In this document: in pieces, positions 12,313-24,310 of the stretch | Position numbering within the stretch: the first letter of the stretch is position 1 | Layout of the letters: each line of letters opens with the position of its first letter | Assembly: GCA_941918925.1 (NCBI GenBank) | Contig: OW799233.1 | Location: forward strand, 7,804,001-7,868,000 | Direction: 5' to 3' | Length of the DNA stretch: 64,000 nucleotides | Source of the DNA: Phyto melanocephala | Taxonomy: Eukaryota; Arthropoda; Insecta; Diptera; Rhinophoridae | Program-made: the position numbers and the translations under genes | The notes under the pieces: model-generated | Databases searched by the model: none | Told to the model about the DNA's origin: nothing | Seen by the model: the letters and a program-made list of their open reading frames with translations, nothing else

Positions 12313-12705
12313 AAAACATTAATAATCTTATATCTTTTTATTCACAAAATAACAAATAAACAAACCAAATCTGTTTCTCAGGGCAATAATTATGATTATC
12401 TACGGGCCTAAAAGGCAACATTTGATGTCTTTAAAAGGGAAAATTATTAGAAAAAAAAAGAAAAATTAGTACCTTCTGCATAAAGAGCAAAAAATATACA
12501 ATTTTTTTAAGATAATAATAAATCGCTATTAGAGTGTATTTTCTTTTCTGATAAAATTTTTTTGTAAATTTGCATATATTTTTTTTCTGTCAGAATAAAA
12601 ATATTTTCGTTAGCTTAAAATAAATTAAAAATTAAATTAAATAAAAATGTTTGAATACGTGCAAAAAAATTATTATTAAAATTTTAAAAAATTAAATAAA
12701 GCAAG

Positions 12706-12860
12706 AATTACCAGATCGTAGCGTACCTATGCACCATTTTTCTTTGTTATTTCCGGTGCCATCATTGATTTTAAAGTAAGTTAACTGTATTTACGCCCAT
12801 ATAATGATGGGGCTTAAAAACATCTGTGATTTTGTTTTGGAAACTACTGTGTTGAAACAG
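12706..12860. repeat. Dispersed repeat R fragment
   Basis: Short stretch resembling R-family text (cagatcgtagcg, then ttatttccggtgccatc). Truncated at both sides. Confidence 0.4.
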
Positions 12861-13659
12861 GTAGCCTATCTCCCATAAAGATCTTCTACACTTTTTGACT
12901 AATTTTTGTGCCTTTTTTACAAGAGCCCAATAGCTTTTCTTTGAACTTTTAAATTTAATATAAATACTAGCCCATGCTCTGCGTTTCGAGCGAAATTAAA
13001 TCATTCGGTTTTGTCATTGTTTATAGCAACAATGCTATGACAATTTCATACGATTTAATTTCTCTCGGAATACACAACATAGGCGACTATATACATTTTT
13101 ATACATACATATGTACATATATGTATGTATGTAAATATTTTTCTTTTTAGAAAATGATTTGATGCGTTTCCAAACAGTACAAATGTACTTAGACAGTACT
13201 TTTTTGTTATTTACATGTACATATGTATGTATGTAAATGTAGCTCGTTAAATTTGCTTAAGTTGAATCATTTCTGATGAAGTCATATGTTTTTCTCGTAG
13301 AGACATACATATGTACATAGTATGTACATATTCGTATATAAATGCAACGAGCGTAAACTTTTTTAAACTTCATTCAGAATACAGAACACTAGTACGTAGA
13401 TATAAAATAATATTGTTTAAAAAAAAATTCAAGTAAATAAAAATTATAAAAGTGCCCTTTGTTTATAATATAAATTTAATTTTTGTGGTTGCTGTTTTTT
13501 GTTCTCTGATGAAATATGAATCAGTTAAAGTTTCCAGTCAGTTGTTGCTTATTGTATGCAAAAAAAAATAAATAAATTGAAATTTAAGATGATGGATGTG
13601 TGCCATATTGCTATTTATAGAGTATTGAGCTAAGATATTTCTTTAAAACTGTACTCTTT
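12861..13659. other. Intron, AT-rich with microsatellites
   Basis: Several TATG/ACAT tracts (about 13100-13340). No gene recognised. Confidence 0.5.
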
Positions 13660-13905
13660 GTACATATCGATGGTCACAAGTAAAAAGGCCCTAACTCGTG
13701 CTTTTTACGAAATTGAGTTTTTCGGTTATTTCTATTAATTTCACACAAATACACCTCAACACAAAAATCTAATGCAATAGTATTACAAATAACAGTTTTA
13801 CAAGCAATTTTACAAAATAAATTACATTACGATACGCTTTAACCTTCTTGTAAAACTGAAATTATTTGAGTTAGGGCCTTTCTACCTGTGACCAACGATA
13901 TGTAC
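13660..13905. mobile_element. Inverted-repeat MITE, 246 bp
   Basis: The left end reads GTACATATCGATGGTCAC and continues into AAAGGCCCTAACTC. The right end is its complement with few mismatches, giving arms of about 38 bp. There is no coding sequence. Superfamily unknown. Confidence 0.65.
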
Positions 13906-14039
13906 ATATACATATGTATATGTATTACAAAGCCTGCCTCTTTAACGTATGTACATAGAAAATAATCAAGAAATTTTTTATTAAAGATCGCCTAAAATTA
14001 TAAAATAACTCCAATAAAAGAAAAGAATTATTTTAAAAT

Positions 14040-14853
14040 TTCTCTTATTTTTTTTTTGTTAATTTTTAATTGAATTGTAAAGAAGGTAAGTTCCGATTAA
14101 ATATGAAATAAAATATCCGTCAAATGGCCCCCACAGCTCTGCTGACAGGACATTACTTTTCCATAAAATTTTCCATGACTTTTTCGAGGAGATGTGTGGC
14201 GCAGTCTTGTTAAAACCACATGTCGTTCAGATCATCCAGTTGAGGTCACAAAAACTCCAATATCACGTTTCTATGACAAATGCCGTTTTCAAAAATCTTT
14301 AAAAAAAAGTAATGCCCAATCACGCCGCCTAACCAAAACCCCACCAGACAGTTTCTCGTTGTGAATGCATTGGTATCTCATGGATTATATTGCAAGATAT
14401 TTTAAGCCCCAAATTTTGTGTATTCACAAAAACATTCAGATGGAAATGTGCCTTATCGGAGAAGATGACGAAAAATTAGCGTTGACTTCACTATGCTCCA
14501 TCATCCATTGAACGAATTACCGGCGCTTTCCATGGTCTGCTGGTTTGAGCTTCTGATTAATCTGTTTTTTGTACGCATGAAGACACGCTTCGTAGTGCTT
14601 TGCGAAATTTTAAGTTGCTGAAAACAATGTTTTCAATATACAACGCTAATGTTCTCGAGAGACCGACAGGTACGTTGACGCATGTACCACTCTTCGAATC
14701 ATTGAACCATTAAATGGACTTTTTCGACTGAAAGTTCTTCAAAATTTGCGGGTTAGGAAACATTTATGACAGCAACAAATTTTAGAGTTCCCACTTGCAC
14801 ACAAAAAAAGATACTTAATTTAAAAAGTGCATTCTTAATGAGACACCTTTTAT
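14040..14853 (-). mobile_element. Mariner-like element, decayed (family of 39591)
   Basis: On the minus strand the 5' end GGTGTCTCATTAAGAATGCA and following text match the element at 39591-40741. Degraded transposase text is readable: a segment like LDDLNDMWF near 14214-14245, and the tail SCGGHLTDILFH near 14117-14150. Several stops and frameshifts are present. Its N-terminal HTH coding part is mostly lost. Confidence 0.65.
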
Positions 14854-14982
14854 TATTTAAAAGTTTATTTATTTTTAAATTATTTTGATTTTAAAATTTC
14901 TTTAAAAACTTTACTGGGTTTCGTTTGTTGAAGTATCCTTAGCCCACAAGACTGTTCGGTAGCGCTAACAGAATTAAAAAAA

Positions 14983-15638
14983 AACAAGAAAGAGTGCTAT
15001 ATTCGGCCGTTCCGAATCTTATATACCCTTCATAACGTGTAGTCATGCAATAACAATAGTTTGTATCACCATTCATCTCATATTAAATAAAAAACATACA
15101 TATATAAAAAACATCCCATTGCAAAATTATAAATTGAGTTTACGTATGTATGTTTCAAAAAAAAAAAAAAAAATTAAAAAAAATAAAAATGAAATTATAA
15201 AAATATAAATAATATATAAAATAAAAAAATAAAATAAAAAAATTGTTTGCCTTAGCTGGGATTCGATGCCAGGTTTACTTTAACCATTATATTTGTATGT
15301 TGTTGTTGTACATAATTGTGAAAAAAACGAGGTGGTCGTGGTTTTTTGCTCATATCTCAGAAAGTTATGGGGCGATTATGCTGAATTTCAACAGCGATTC
15401 ATTCCCGGATATTTCCAAAAGATTGATACCATACACAGATCTGAGGAACATATAGTTGCTTCTAAAAGTTGATTTCAACCAACACACGGACAGACGGTCA
15501 GGGCTTAATCGACTCCTCTATTTATAAGCTTTCAGAAAATACATACTTTATGGGGTCGGAAATGAAAATTGTAGAAATTACAAACAGAATGACAAAGCTA
15601 TATATACCCTTGTGCAGCACAGGTGAAGGGTATAAAAA
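14983..15638 (+). repeat. Dispersed repeat R, copy R1
   Basis: Starts acaagaaagagtgctat, followed by attcggccgttccgaat and tatatacccttc. Ends cacaggtgaagggtataaaa. The 5' part contains a TTCGG..CCGAA hairpin, and a long A-rich tract lies inside. Close to the copies at 42978 and 47193. Confidence 0.65.
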
Positions 15639-16483
15639 TTAAAAAGGTATACCGATACCATATCAATTAGTGATTATATTGGCAACGATGTAGTAAGTGA
15701 TCTTATAAATTTTTAAGTTTATTGTGTTTTAGAACAAAAGGTTAACTTTTGAAACAAAAGAGTAGACTAATTAATTTCTCATAATAAAACTTTGTGTTAT
15801 GGAAAAATATATGCAGCCTTAAAGCACGAAAAATAAATTGAATGACTAGTGTGGTAGAAGTAAGTAGTTTAAGACAATGAGGAAGCAAATGTCAAAAAAT
15901 GGTTCACACGTACTGGTTTTATTGTCTATAAAAGTTAAAATAAAAAAAAATTCCCTGCCACGAGGGTGGTATAAACAATCTCCTATAATATCGTGAGGTA
16001 TATTGTAATAACAACTTTCTGATGTGAACAAAAATGCCAAAGAGAAATGTCTTTAAAAACTTTTAGTCTTCTAAGATGAGTTATGCAAAATACAACTTCC
16101 GTTTATTACTAAGTCCGGATATTAGTTATAGTAATTTTTTAAGCCATTATATGTACATGTATGTACATACGAGTTGCAAATATCACATGTTTGTTTGTTT
16201 TTTTCTTTGCAAAACCTTTGGTTATTAATTATTAACAAATTTGTATGTTAAGTTTTACACCTTTTACTTATGCTCGAGGTGTATGTTTAATACATAAAAC
16301 TACCAATCTAAATTTGTTTGCAGTTCCATTTTCAGCTGTTTCTTTTGCTTCCATTAAAAAAATTTAATTGTATAATTTGCATGGTACTTATATGGAGTAC
16401 ATATATGCAACACTATATAAATAAATATTTGATTTCGTTTTTCCTTTAAAATAATAATCAATAATCATTTATGATTTAATATT
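15639..16483. other. Intron, no feature seen
   Basis: AT-rich. Nothing recognised. Confidence 0.55.
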
Positions 16484-16560
16484 TCTTAGAGAAGAAGGCA
16501 ACGTAAAGTGGCCACCTAAATCGCGCGATTTGATCCCGTTACATTGGGGGATCCCGTTAA
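16484..16560 (+). pseudogene. Mariner transposase fragment
   Basis: About 25 codons in one frame give VKWPPKSRDLIPLHWG, the region around the third catalytic Asp of DD41D-type mariner transposases (usually WPPRS.DLTPLDYFLWG). The DYFLWG part is damaged and no element ends were found. Confidence 0.6.
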
Positions 16561-16950
16561 TTTAGGGGATTTTTTCTAAAATTTAACCGATCATATGTAA
16601 CAGTCATTAAAAATTTAACCAATAAGATCTGTGCCGCATACAGTTTCTTTTGTTTAATTTAAACGTCCATTTGTCCTTATAAAAAAATAGAAAAGTTATC
16701 AAAATTTATCTTAAGCCTGGCTATCCCGGCTGATGGTTTTATTTCAATATTTTAGGCGATTAAAAGTGATAATTTCGTAACATTTTCATTTGATTTAGGC
16801 GACTACATATGTATTAAAATTAGTTTTAAGAGGGAATAAACTTTTAAAGGTAATAAAACACCTTTGTATTGGTTTAGAAATAGAATATTTTGAACTAGCA
16901 ATTTACCTCTACTTTGAAAGGAAAATTTAAAAAAGGAACTTTATATGAAA

Positions 16951-17167
16951 CAAGGCATATTCATACAGGTATATGCAACGGCAATATATATAAATTTAGT
17001 ACATTTATAATCAAGTAAGTACACTTAAGTTAATTGTTTAATACCGAAGCCAAAATCACATTTTCCTTTCCTGCATTAATAAATAAAATCAAGGCAAATT
17101 CAACCAATTTTGAGAAAAAGTTTCCCCATCAGCTGGGCTGATAATTTCACCTGTATGAATTCGCCTT
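16951..17167. mobile_element. hAT-type MITE with 8-bp target duplication
   Basis: Ends CAAGGCATATTCATACAGGT and the complement of CAAGGCGAATTCATACAGGT form an inverted repeat of about 20 bp. The flanks atatgaaa (16943-16950) and atatgaat (17168-17175) agree at 7 of 8 bases, as expected for a hAT target duplication. There is no coding content. Confidence 0.65.
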
Positions 17168-18223
17168 GATATGAATTTTTTTTCAATAAAACTTTAATTA
17201 TGTAATTTAGAAATTTGCTTAAATACATATTTATTTCAAATTATGTTTTAATTATTGTGGAACAAAATTTTTTGAGAAGCAACTTTTTTCTATTTTATTC
17301 GTTTATTTATATGAGAATTGTTTTTGATAACAATTTTAATATTTTTTTTTAACAATACCACGTTACATAATATTTTGTGTGTGTTTGTATTTTTTTTTTC
17401 TTTTTTTTTTTGTAATAAAGTAAGAATGATTAAATATTTCAATAATTTACACGTACTTTGAATATTAAACAAAACTAAGAAAGAAATAAAAGTACAAGTG
17501 AAAATGTAAAAACAAAAATATTTTTACATTCAGCATTGCCGAACTATATCCACCCTTTATATTCAAAATAAAAAAAAAATTGTCTAAGACTGAGAACTGC
17601 CTAAAAATAATCATTGATACTGAATAGTAACGGTCTAATTTATAAAAGGTTTATAAATCAAATTTTTATGAATAAGGCTGAAAAAATATATTTTTTTACT
17701 TTGTCCATTTTTTTTTCTAACCACCATCAAAAAAATGGTTTGTAACACATCGAATTATTCATTTTAGATCCCACAAAATATATATTTTCCTGTTTTCATT
17801 GTAGAACGATCTAGCTATGTCCGCCCGTCTATCTATGTACATGTTGAAAGAATAATAGAGCTCGAACAAAAAAAGCTAAATCGGTAGTTTAGGTAGGAAG
17901 GGTTCAACTTGTAATGCAGGAATAGGTCATGAAAAAGTTCTTTCTAAATTGATTCTTCTTAAAATTTATTATAAATCATTTCTATTCCGTCTCAAGTTCA
18001 TCCTTCTATTATTAAACTTCCTAAAACATTTATGCAATTAAATTAAATTGTAATCATTTGAGAATATTGAATAACAAAAATGTATTCAGAATATGAGAGA
18101 ATATGAACATGAAGAAAATATCATTTGATAAGAAGGGAAACGGCAAATTTTAAAATGAATGCTATGCTTTTCTAATTCTAATTTCTTTAAGTTGTGACAT
18201 AAATAGCAGTTTTAAAATTACAT
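17168..18223. other. Intron, no feature seen
   Basis: AT-rich with T runs. Nothing recognised. Confidence 0.55.
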
Positions 18224-18790
18224 ATGAGTATACCGATAAAGAGTGCTGATGATAAAATCGTAGCTAATGACACTCCCACTTTAACGCCCACTCAAGTTCA
18301 TATAATTTCTCTATGGAAAAATAAATCTCTGCATTTAAATATATACGTCATCATTATCAGAAATGACTTCAACACGCCTACTTTAACGCTTACCTCTCGC
18401 ATATGGCTTAATCTATTTGTTAATAAAATTTAACACGTCATTAAACCGACAAAATTAAATTAACGATTTTAAAAATTTTGCATATATAAGTTTTTATTAA
18501 TATTTTTGTATTAAAGGAAAATGAGGGTGACGCGACCACTTTAACTCCCAGCACGATTTTTCTTAAATTCATATAATTTCGCTATGTATAAATATTTTGG
18601 AAATATAAAGAAGTCTGTATTTAAACATCTAAGTAGATAGAAATCATTATCAGAAATTACTTTGACACGCCTACTTTAACACTTAACTCTCGCATATGGC
18701 TTAATCTACTTATTAATAAAATTCATTCATTTGCAAAAATTACTTTGACGCGCCTACTTTAACGCCCTCTTCTTTAATATTGGAAATAAA
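18224..18790. repeat. Degenerate repeat block, Helitron-related motif
   Basis: Two diverged copies of about 80 bp (about 18348-18432 and 18650-18728) share cgcctactttaac and ctctcgcatatggcttaatc. A third partial copy follows at about 18730-18775. The cgcctactttaacgcc motif is the complement of text inside the Helitron-like element at 61972 (ggcgtcaaagtaggcg). Probably an old member of that family. Confidence 0.45.
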
Positions 18791-19649
18791 AGAAGTGGGT
18801 AGTATCACTCCTATTGTAAAAATATGTGCTTAGGTTACATTTTGAAATGAAATAAAGAATAAAAAAATTAATAGTAAATTGGACTTAAATAAATTAATAC
18901 ATATTTTAGCATAAAGAAATTATTGTATAATCATTAGAGTTGTTAACAAAATAATAAATAGTATTAAAGTACTACATAAAATTGGTGGTGGGTATCAAAA
19001 ATTTGGCACAGCAGTGCTCTTCCCTTTTTTAAATAAAAAAAAAATCATATTAGATAAGAGCTAATCAGGGGTGTGATGGAAAACGATTGTTTTTAAAATG
19101 ATTTTTTTTGAAAAGGTGTGATGAATTTCGATAGTTTGAGAATTATCTTTGAACCAATCTAATATTTTAAATTTTTAATCAGACTTGAGTTCATATTAAC
19201 ATTTTTGATTTTTCCAAAGAATTTTTAATTGTGATAAATGAATGAATAAATATAATAAATGAATAAATCTGAAAAATTATATTTTTACCGGTTGTAAATA
19301 TCATCTATTTAACTCCCGCGACTTAAGTTAATTGAATTCGATAACTACTTTAGTTTTTCCTTTTCCAAATATTTTACCACAATGAGTTTAATTGAAATTT
19401 TTTTAACCAAACAGCAACCCTCAAATTATTGACTTCTAAAAAGCATACTAGAAGATAAAATATAAACAAAGTAATAAAGCTGTTAAACAAAACTTATTAA
19501 TAACGATTCAATAACAATTTTGAAATTAATAGACAAAACGACTATAGTAAACACATCACACCTTTTATATACTTATGTATTTCAAATCATTTTTCATCTT
19601 ATATCTACATATTGCAAAAATATTATCTGCTAGAAAAGACTAAATATAT
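18791..19649. other. Intron, no feature seen
   Basis: AT-rich. Nothing recognised apart from a short phrase (ggtggtgggtatcaaaa) similar to the end of the repeat at 24311-25207. Confidence 0.5.
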
Positions 19650-19921
19650 TGTTACGTTTATATCTTTTATAATTGTTGGATTATTTCCTTTAAATACACC
19701 TTGAGTTCTTTTATTGCAGTCAAAAACAGTTGAAATTAGTTATAAAATTAAGAGCACTTTATTTATTAAGATACACTCAGATATTGTTTTTATATCACTT
19801 TACTTATTACACTTATGGTTACACACTTTAATTATCAAACTCACTTTGATACACACTTTACAAGCTCTATTGTAATACTGATGATCAAAGTGAGTTTGAT
19901 AATTAAAGTGTGTAACCATAA

Positions 19922-20652
19922 AGCTGGATTCACCCATAAAATTTTAGTTCAGAACAAATTTTTTTTGTATTGAGTTTGATGTTTTACTTTTGAGAGAGAG
20001 AGAGATTATTTTGTTCAGAAAGATTTTTCTTGAATTGGTTTAATTTTAATTCTTGTTCAGAAGAAACTGAATTGGGATGCCACTATTTTTCAATATTTAC
20101 ATGAAAATTGAATTTGGTTGCCACATCACACAGTGTCAGTACATTTATTATACAAAAATTGTTTTTGCCGAAAATTAACAATTAAAATGGAATTTAATGA
20201 AAATATTGCTCAAAAATTAATAGAAGAATTAAAAAACCAGGAAGAAAATGTTTGTATGACATGAGCAATAGTGCATACAAAAATAATTATTTAAAACAGG
20301 GTTTATGGAATGAAGTAGAAGCGACTCTTTTTATTTTCGATTTTTTTTTATAAATTTCTTTTGCAAACAAATTGACTTTATGCACTTCAATTAAAAATAA
20401 TAATTTTAGTTTTCTTCTATCCGACATTTTCTTCACATATATTTTAATGAAATAATTTACGTTTGTATTTATTTACATAGTTTGCTAGCGGTGCTTCCAC
20501 TTTGTACAACTGTTTGCATTTTATATTATATGGCAGCTTTGTTTTTTCGGACAAATTTTCTTAAATGGGTGAATCGTTCTGCAGAAAACTCTCAGTAAAA
20601 AATGTTATTCTCCGGAAAAAATTTTGTTCAGAACAAATGGGTGAATTCACCT
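19922..20652 (+). mobile_element. PIF/Harbinger-type element nested in the LTR
   Basis: The inverted ends AGCTGGATTCACCC and (complement) AGGTGAATTCACCC are flanked by TAA on both sides, the 3-bp TWA duplication of PIF/Harbinger elements. The uninterrupted LTR sequence in the opposite arm shows the empty site with a single TAA, which confirms the insertion. A MADF-like remnant lies inside. No DDE transposase is recognised. Confidence 0.8.
20187..20340 (+). pseudogene. MADF-domain protein remnant of Harbinger element
   Basis: The ATG at 20187 opens MEFNENIAQKLIEELKNQEE. Just downstream another frame continues YDMSNSAYKNNYLKQGLWNE, the pattern of a MADF (Myb/SANT-like) DNA-binding domain, which is the usual second ORF of Harbinger elements. 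A one-base frameshift near 20250-20256 separates the two parts, so it is not functional. Confidence 0.6.
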
Positions 20653-20866
20653 TAAGTGTAATAAGTAAAGTGATATAAAAACAATATCTGAGTGTATCTT
20701 AATAAATAAAGTGCTCTTAATTTTATAACTAATTTCAACTATTTTTGACTGCAATAAAAGAACTCAAAGTTATTTAAAGGAAATAATCCAACATTTATAA
20801 AAGATATAAACGTAACAACTGGTGTCAGAAGTGAAGTTGCATTAAAAAATAAAAATAAAAGCAGAC

Positions 20867-21389
20867 ATGAAATTTGAGGAGCTTAAAGTAGAACATTTCA
20901 AGAAGGAATTGAGTAAGCTGGCATTGTTGACAACAGGTAATAAAGTAGAATTGCAGAAGAGACTTCTAGATGAATTTAAGCGACGTAATATTGACATTGA
21001 TGGTTACGAGTTTGACGAAAAAAAAAGAAATGGAAGTTTCTACTCGTGCAACCACAAACAGCATGGATTTAAGTACGATGTTTGCAGCAATGATGGAAAA
21101 AATTTAACTCAACAGTCAAAAATTATTAGCTGAAGTTAAAGTTGAAGTTCAAGAAGTAAAAGTAGAAGTTCAAGAATCTTCTAGAGCTAATAATGAAAAA
21201 TTATTAGCCGAAGTTCAAGAATCTTCTAGAGCTAATAATGAAAAATTATTAGCTGAAGTTAGAGAAGAAAATAAAATAATGGAGTTGAGATTTCAAGAAT
21301 GTGCTAGAGTTACGAACGAGAAACTTCAGAAAATTTCTGAAGCTGTGAACAGCAGAGTAGATGGCATTGAAAAAGAAGTAAATATAAAA
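20867..21389 (+). pseudogene. Retrotransposon gag N-terminal remnant
   Basis: The ATG at 20867 opens a SAP-like segment (LKVEHFKKELSKLALLTTG) after the putative primer-binding site. This is typical of the start of some LTR-retrotransposon Gag proteins. About 50 codons on, a frame change within an A run and an in-frame stop break the reading frame. The continuation is an Asn/Glu-rich coiled-coil-like region containing a 45-bp direct repeat (about 21165-21254). The capsid and polymerase regions are absent. Confidence 0.55.
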
Positions 21390-21404
21390 GGTATAAACGT
21401 AACA

Positions 21405-22225
21405 ATATTTATGCGAAAATGAAATACCTGAAATAAAATGTATTTGTTTTTCTTACAAATTTATCTCTAATACATACTACATATAATAATTAATAAATAT
21501 TTTTACTTTTTCAATTAATTATTACAAAATCTTTCATTTTTCATTTAATTTTTTAATTAAAAATAACCAACAACAACTAACTGTTTCTACATCTAAAAAA
21601 ACCATAAATAATTAAACGAATAAATATTTATAACTTGTAACAATAATTTTAAATAAATGTTGGATGAGTGATTTCAATAGCGATAGTAAAATGTTTGCAC
21701 ACCATAAATAAATACTTTCTTTTTTTGTTTTTTATTTATTTATTTTTTTGTTGTTGTTTGTTTCAACAAAAATTGTACATTGTTTATTAATATGTATAAT
21801 GTTAAATTTTATAAAGTGTTATTTGGTGGAAAACTTAAAAATTTGTTTAACAACATAACGTTGATTTTTCCTATTTCTGTACGCATTTAGTATATGATTT
21901 TTATTACATTGGTAACACGCATAATTAAGGTTGTACGTACATATGTACTCAAATAGCAATTTTATTATTATATACATACATACGTATGCACATATATATT
22001 TATATATTTATGCAAATGACTCGTTAGTGAATCATTTTGGTGGTCAAAGTAATAGAATAAATTAAAATAAAACTTTTAAAAACTCTATTCACTTTCATTG
22101 CTTACGTCTCTGCGGAGAGTAGAGCTGCCAGATGAGTTTATTGAGAAATCAACAAGAGTCTACTATCGATTAAGTTTTAATTGGTATTAGTCTTATAAGG
22201 TAAAAATAAAATAAGAAATACTAAC
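21405..22225. other. Intron, no feature seen
   Basis: AT-rich, with TATG tracts near 21940-22010. Nothing recognised. Confidence 0.55.
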
Positions 22226-23402
22226 CAAACCATTCCTCACTTAATGTTGTTGTACTATTATTATTATTATTAAAAGAATTATTGTTGTTATTGTTTGCGG
22301 TAAAACTTTTCACACCAAATATGTATGTGTGCTTTATTTTGTTATCGGTTTTAGGTTTTGTAACAGTTGGATTTGCAGTAATACTATTTTTATGTGATTT
22401 ATTTAAATTTAAATTATTAGTTGAATTACAATTATCAGAAGGTGCTTTGGTATTATCAGTTGGTGATTCAGAGGTGTTGCCATTGTTGTTATTATTAAAG
22501 TTCTTTTGTTGCTGTTTATTTGCATTGTTATTTATGCGTAAACTGTTGCGATACAATTTACGAGCTGAACGTAAAAAACTCAATAGACGAGTATCGGATG
22601 CACAATATTTGTTATTGTTATAGGCGGCTGAATTAACGCTGAAACCTTTGACGAGAAATACCGAAGTAGCGCCTGATATTGTCTTAGGCGTTGTTGGCTT
22701 AATTGCAACTGAATTGCATTTATTTAGATTATATGTATTGAGATAATTTATATGAGATTTTTGATTATGATTATTTGGTACCGAATTTAAACTAACCGTA
22801 GCCGTTAAGGGTTTATGTTTAGCGCGTCCCGCATAATTTTGGCTTTTTAGTTGCTCTAATTCTTTGTGTGTTACAGAACTAGCACTACGTTGTAATTTTG
22901 TTGTGGACGAGGAGGAGGAGGATGAAGTATTACGCCCATAACCCAAATCACTTTTGTAGCAATATCCCAAATTTGACTGATGCTCAGGGGATTGTTTACA
23001 CCAATAGATTTTATTACTGCCAAAATAATATCTTCTACGATTATCACTTTTAGGAGTACGCGGTCGCTTAGCTCGTATACTAGAATTATTACTTCCGGAG
23101 GACTTTTGACAGCTACGTCCAATAGAGTTTGATGTATTCGATGCAGTGGTAGATTTTATTTGTTCATGTTTATCATGGTCCAATATACTGGTTACAGATT
23201 TGTCTTTGTCACTAATAAAAGTGTTGGCCGGTGAAGAAGTTATGAGGGATGTCGGAGAAGCTGAATCTGTTGTTGTAACCGTATCGGGATGTTGAATAGT
23301 TTCGGACGTTATTGCAGTTGATGTTGGGTTATTTGAAGTGGTCAAAAATGAATTGGTTTGTATGAATACACCATCACAGGTAATTTTGATTGTTGTCACC
23401 AT
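22226..23402 (-). CDS. Csk: Csk first coding exon
   Basis: This exon is open for 392 codons from an ATG in a good context (AAACCATGG) and encodes MVTTIKITCDGVF, then a long Ser/Thr/Asn/Lys-rich stretch with several Asn runs. It ends EEWF plus one base at a donor (TTTG|gttagt). No globular domain is recognised. Assignment to Csk rests on strand, matching phase 1 to the exon at 4479, and the same compositional style as that exon. It is 17.7 kb upstream of that exon. An alternative is a separate low-complexity gene, but the ORF lacks a natural stop before the donor (a TAG follows three bases into the intron). An acceptor-like site about 75 bases upstream of the ATG suggests a spliced 5' leader. 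Confidence 0.78.
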
Positions 23403-24069
23403 GGTTTTTATTGCAAAACATATTTAATTGTTTTATGATTTGGTTCGTGTATGAGATATAATTTTTTTTAACCTAATTGTTTAAAAAAAAAGGTTTAAAT
23501 AATTTGTTTGCCTAGAATTTTATATTTGTACAGGTTTTATTTAAAGAAAATATTCTTAAATTGACTTAACCGAACATATTGGGCGTGAAATTGATTTGTT
23601 CGAAATTGTCATTAAAGTGTTTTGTTTTGTTTGCAATTTCGAATGAAATAATATCACTCGAAATACAGATTCAGAACGATTATGTTAATTTACTATATAC
23701 AAACATTTAACATTTCATCATCAATAATTAGTATTATTTTATGAAATTTTATTAAAAATATTTTTAAATAGGATTTCTTAAAAAGGAAAGTTTTCCATTA
23801 CTATGTATTTTAGTAGCGACTCGACCTCACTAATGAAAGTATTTATTCATTGCATTCATTATTTTGAACATAATACATTTTTTTGAATAAATTTTCTTCA
23901 TGTAAAAAATAAAAATAAAACAAAAAAAAAGAATCAGCGAAATCGGTCAACGTGTTCTCGAGCAATGCTCATCTATGTAAGAAGATCTATAACCTAAAAA
24001 TGCGAAATTTCTTAAAATTTTCCGTTTTTTTTTAAAACTTTTGTTTAATACAAATGTATTCAAAATATT
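23403..24069. other. Upstream of Csk ATG
   Basis: Probably 5' leader then intron. An acceptor-like tract (minus strand, tttttttaaacaattag) lies near 23478-23496. No TATA box or initiator is convincing. Confidence 0.4.
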
Positions 24070-24300
24070 GGTAATTATTAGCTATGAACTTTTTTCAACT
24101 TTCTAGCAACGTATGGACTCCCCACCAAAAGAACTGTTCATCTGTTTAAGCCAAATATTAAACAAACAAATTTCGGATACCCTATTCTGAAGTGGAGCGT
24201 ATAGTAGCAAAAAACATTCTGTATCGATCAAAGCAAATAGACAAGGTCTGGACTATAAGGCGGGTGAGGCAAAACTTTCCAACCCCTTATTTCGTTGCAA
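24070..24300 (-). pseudogene. Canonical mariner (DD34D) transposase fragment
   Basis: On the minus strand WKVLPHPPYSPDLVYLL is readable at about 24235-24285, the signature around the third Asp of classical mariner transposases (LPHPPYSPDLAPSDYHLF). Weaker similarity (SIQN, GYPKFV) continues toward 24100 with stops. No element ends were found. Confidence 0.7.
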
Positions 24301-24310
24301 CAATAATATT

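Larger units (their letters stand above)
19650..21404 (+). mobile_element. Composite LTR-retrotransposon fragment, head-to-head LTR pieces
   Basis: The unit begins TGTTACGTTTATATC and ends GTATAAACGTAACA, flanked on both sides by ATAT. The first 210 bases (19650-19860) are the reverse complement of LTR sequence that reappears forward at 19876-20817. The forward LTR copy ends CGTAACA at 20817, and two bases later TGGTGTCAGAAG looks like a primer-binding site. A gag-like reading region follows, then a short LTR tail. The forward LTR piece is split by a Harbinger-type insertion. No pol or env region is present. Confidence 0.7.

Noticed and set aside
22282..22623. Plus-strand hydrophobic ORF opposite the first Csk exon
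   Set aside because: Antisense shadow of the Asn/Lys-rich coding exon; Leu/Val codons mirror Asn/Lys codons.
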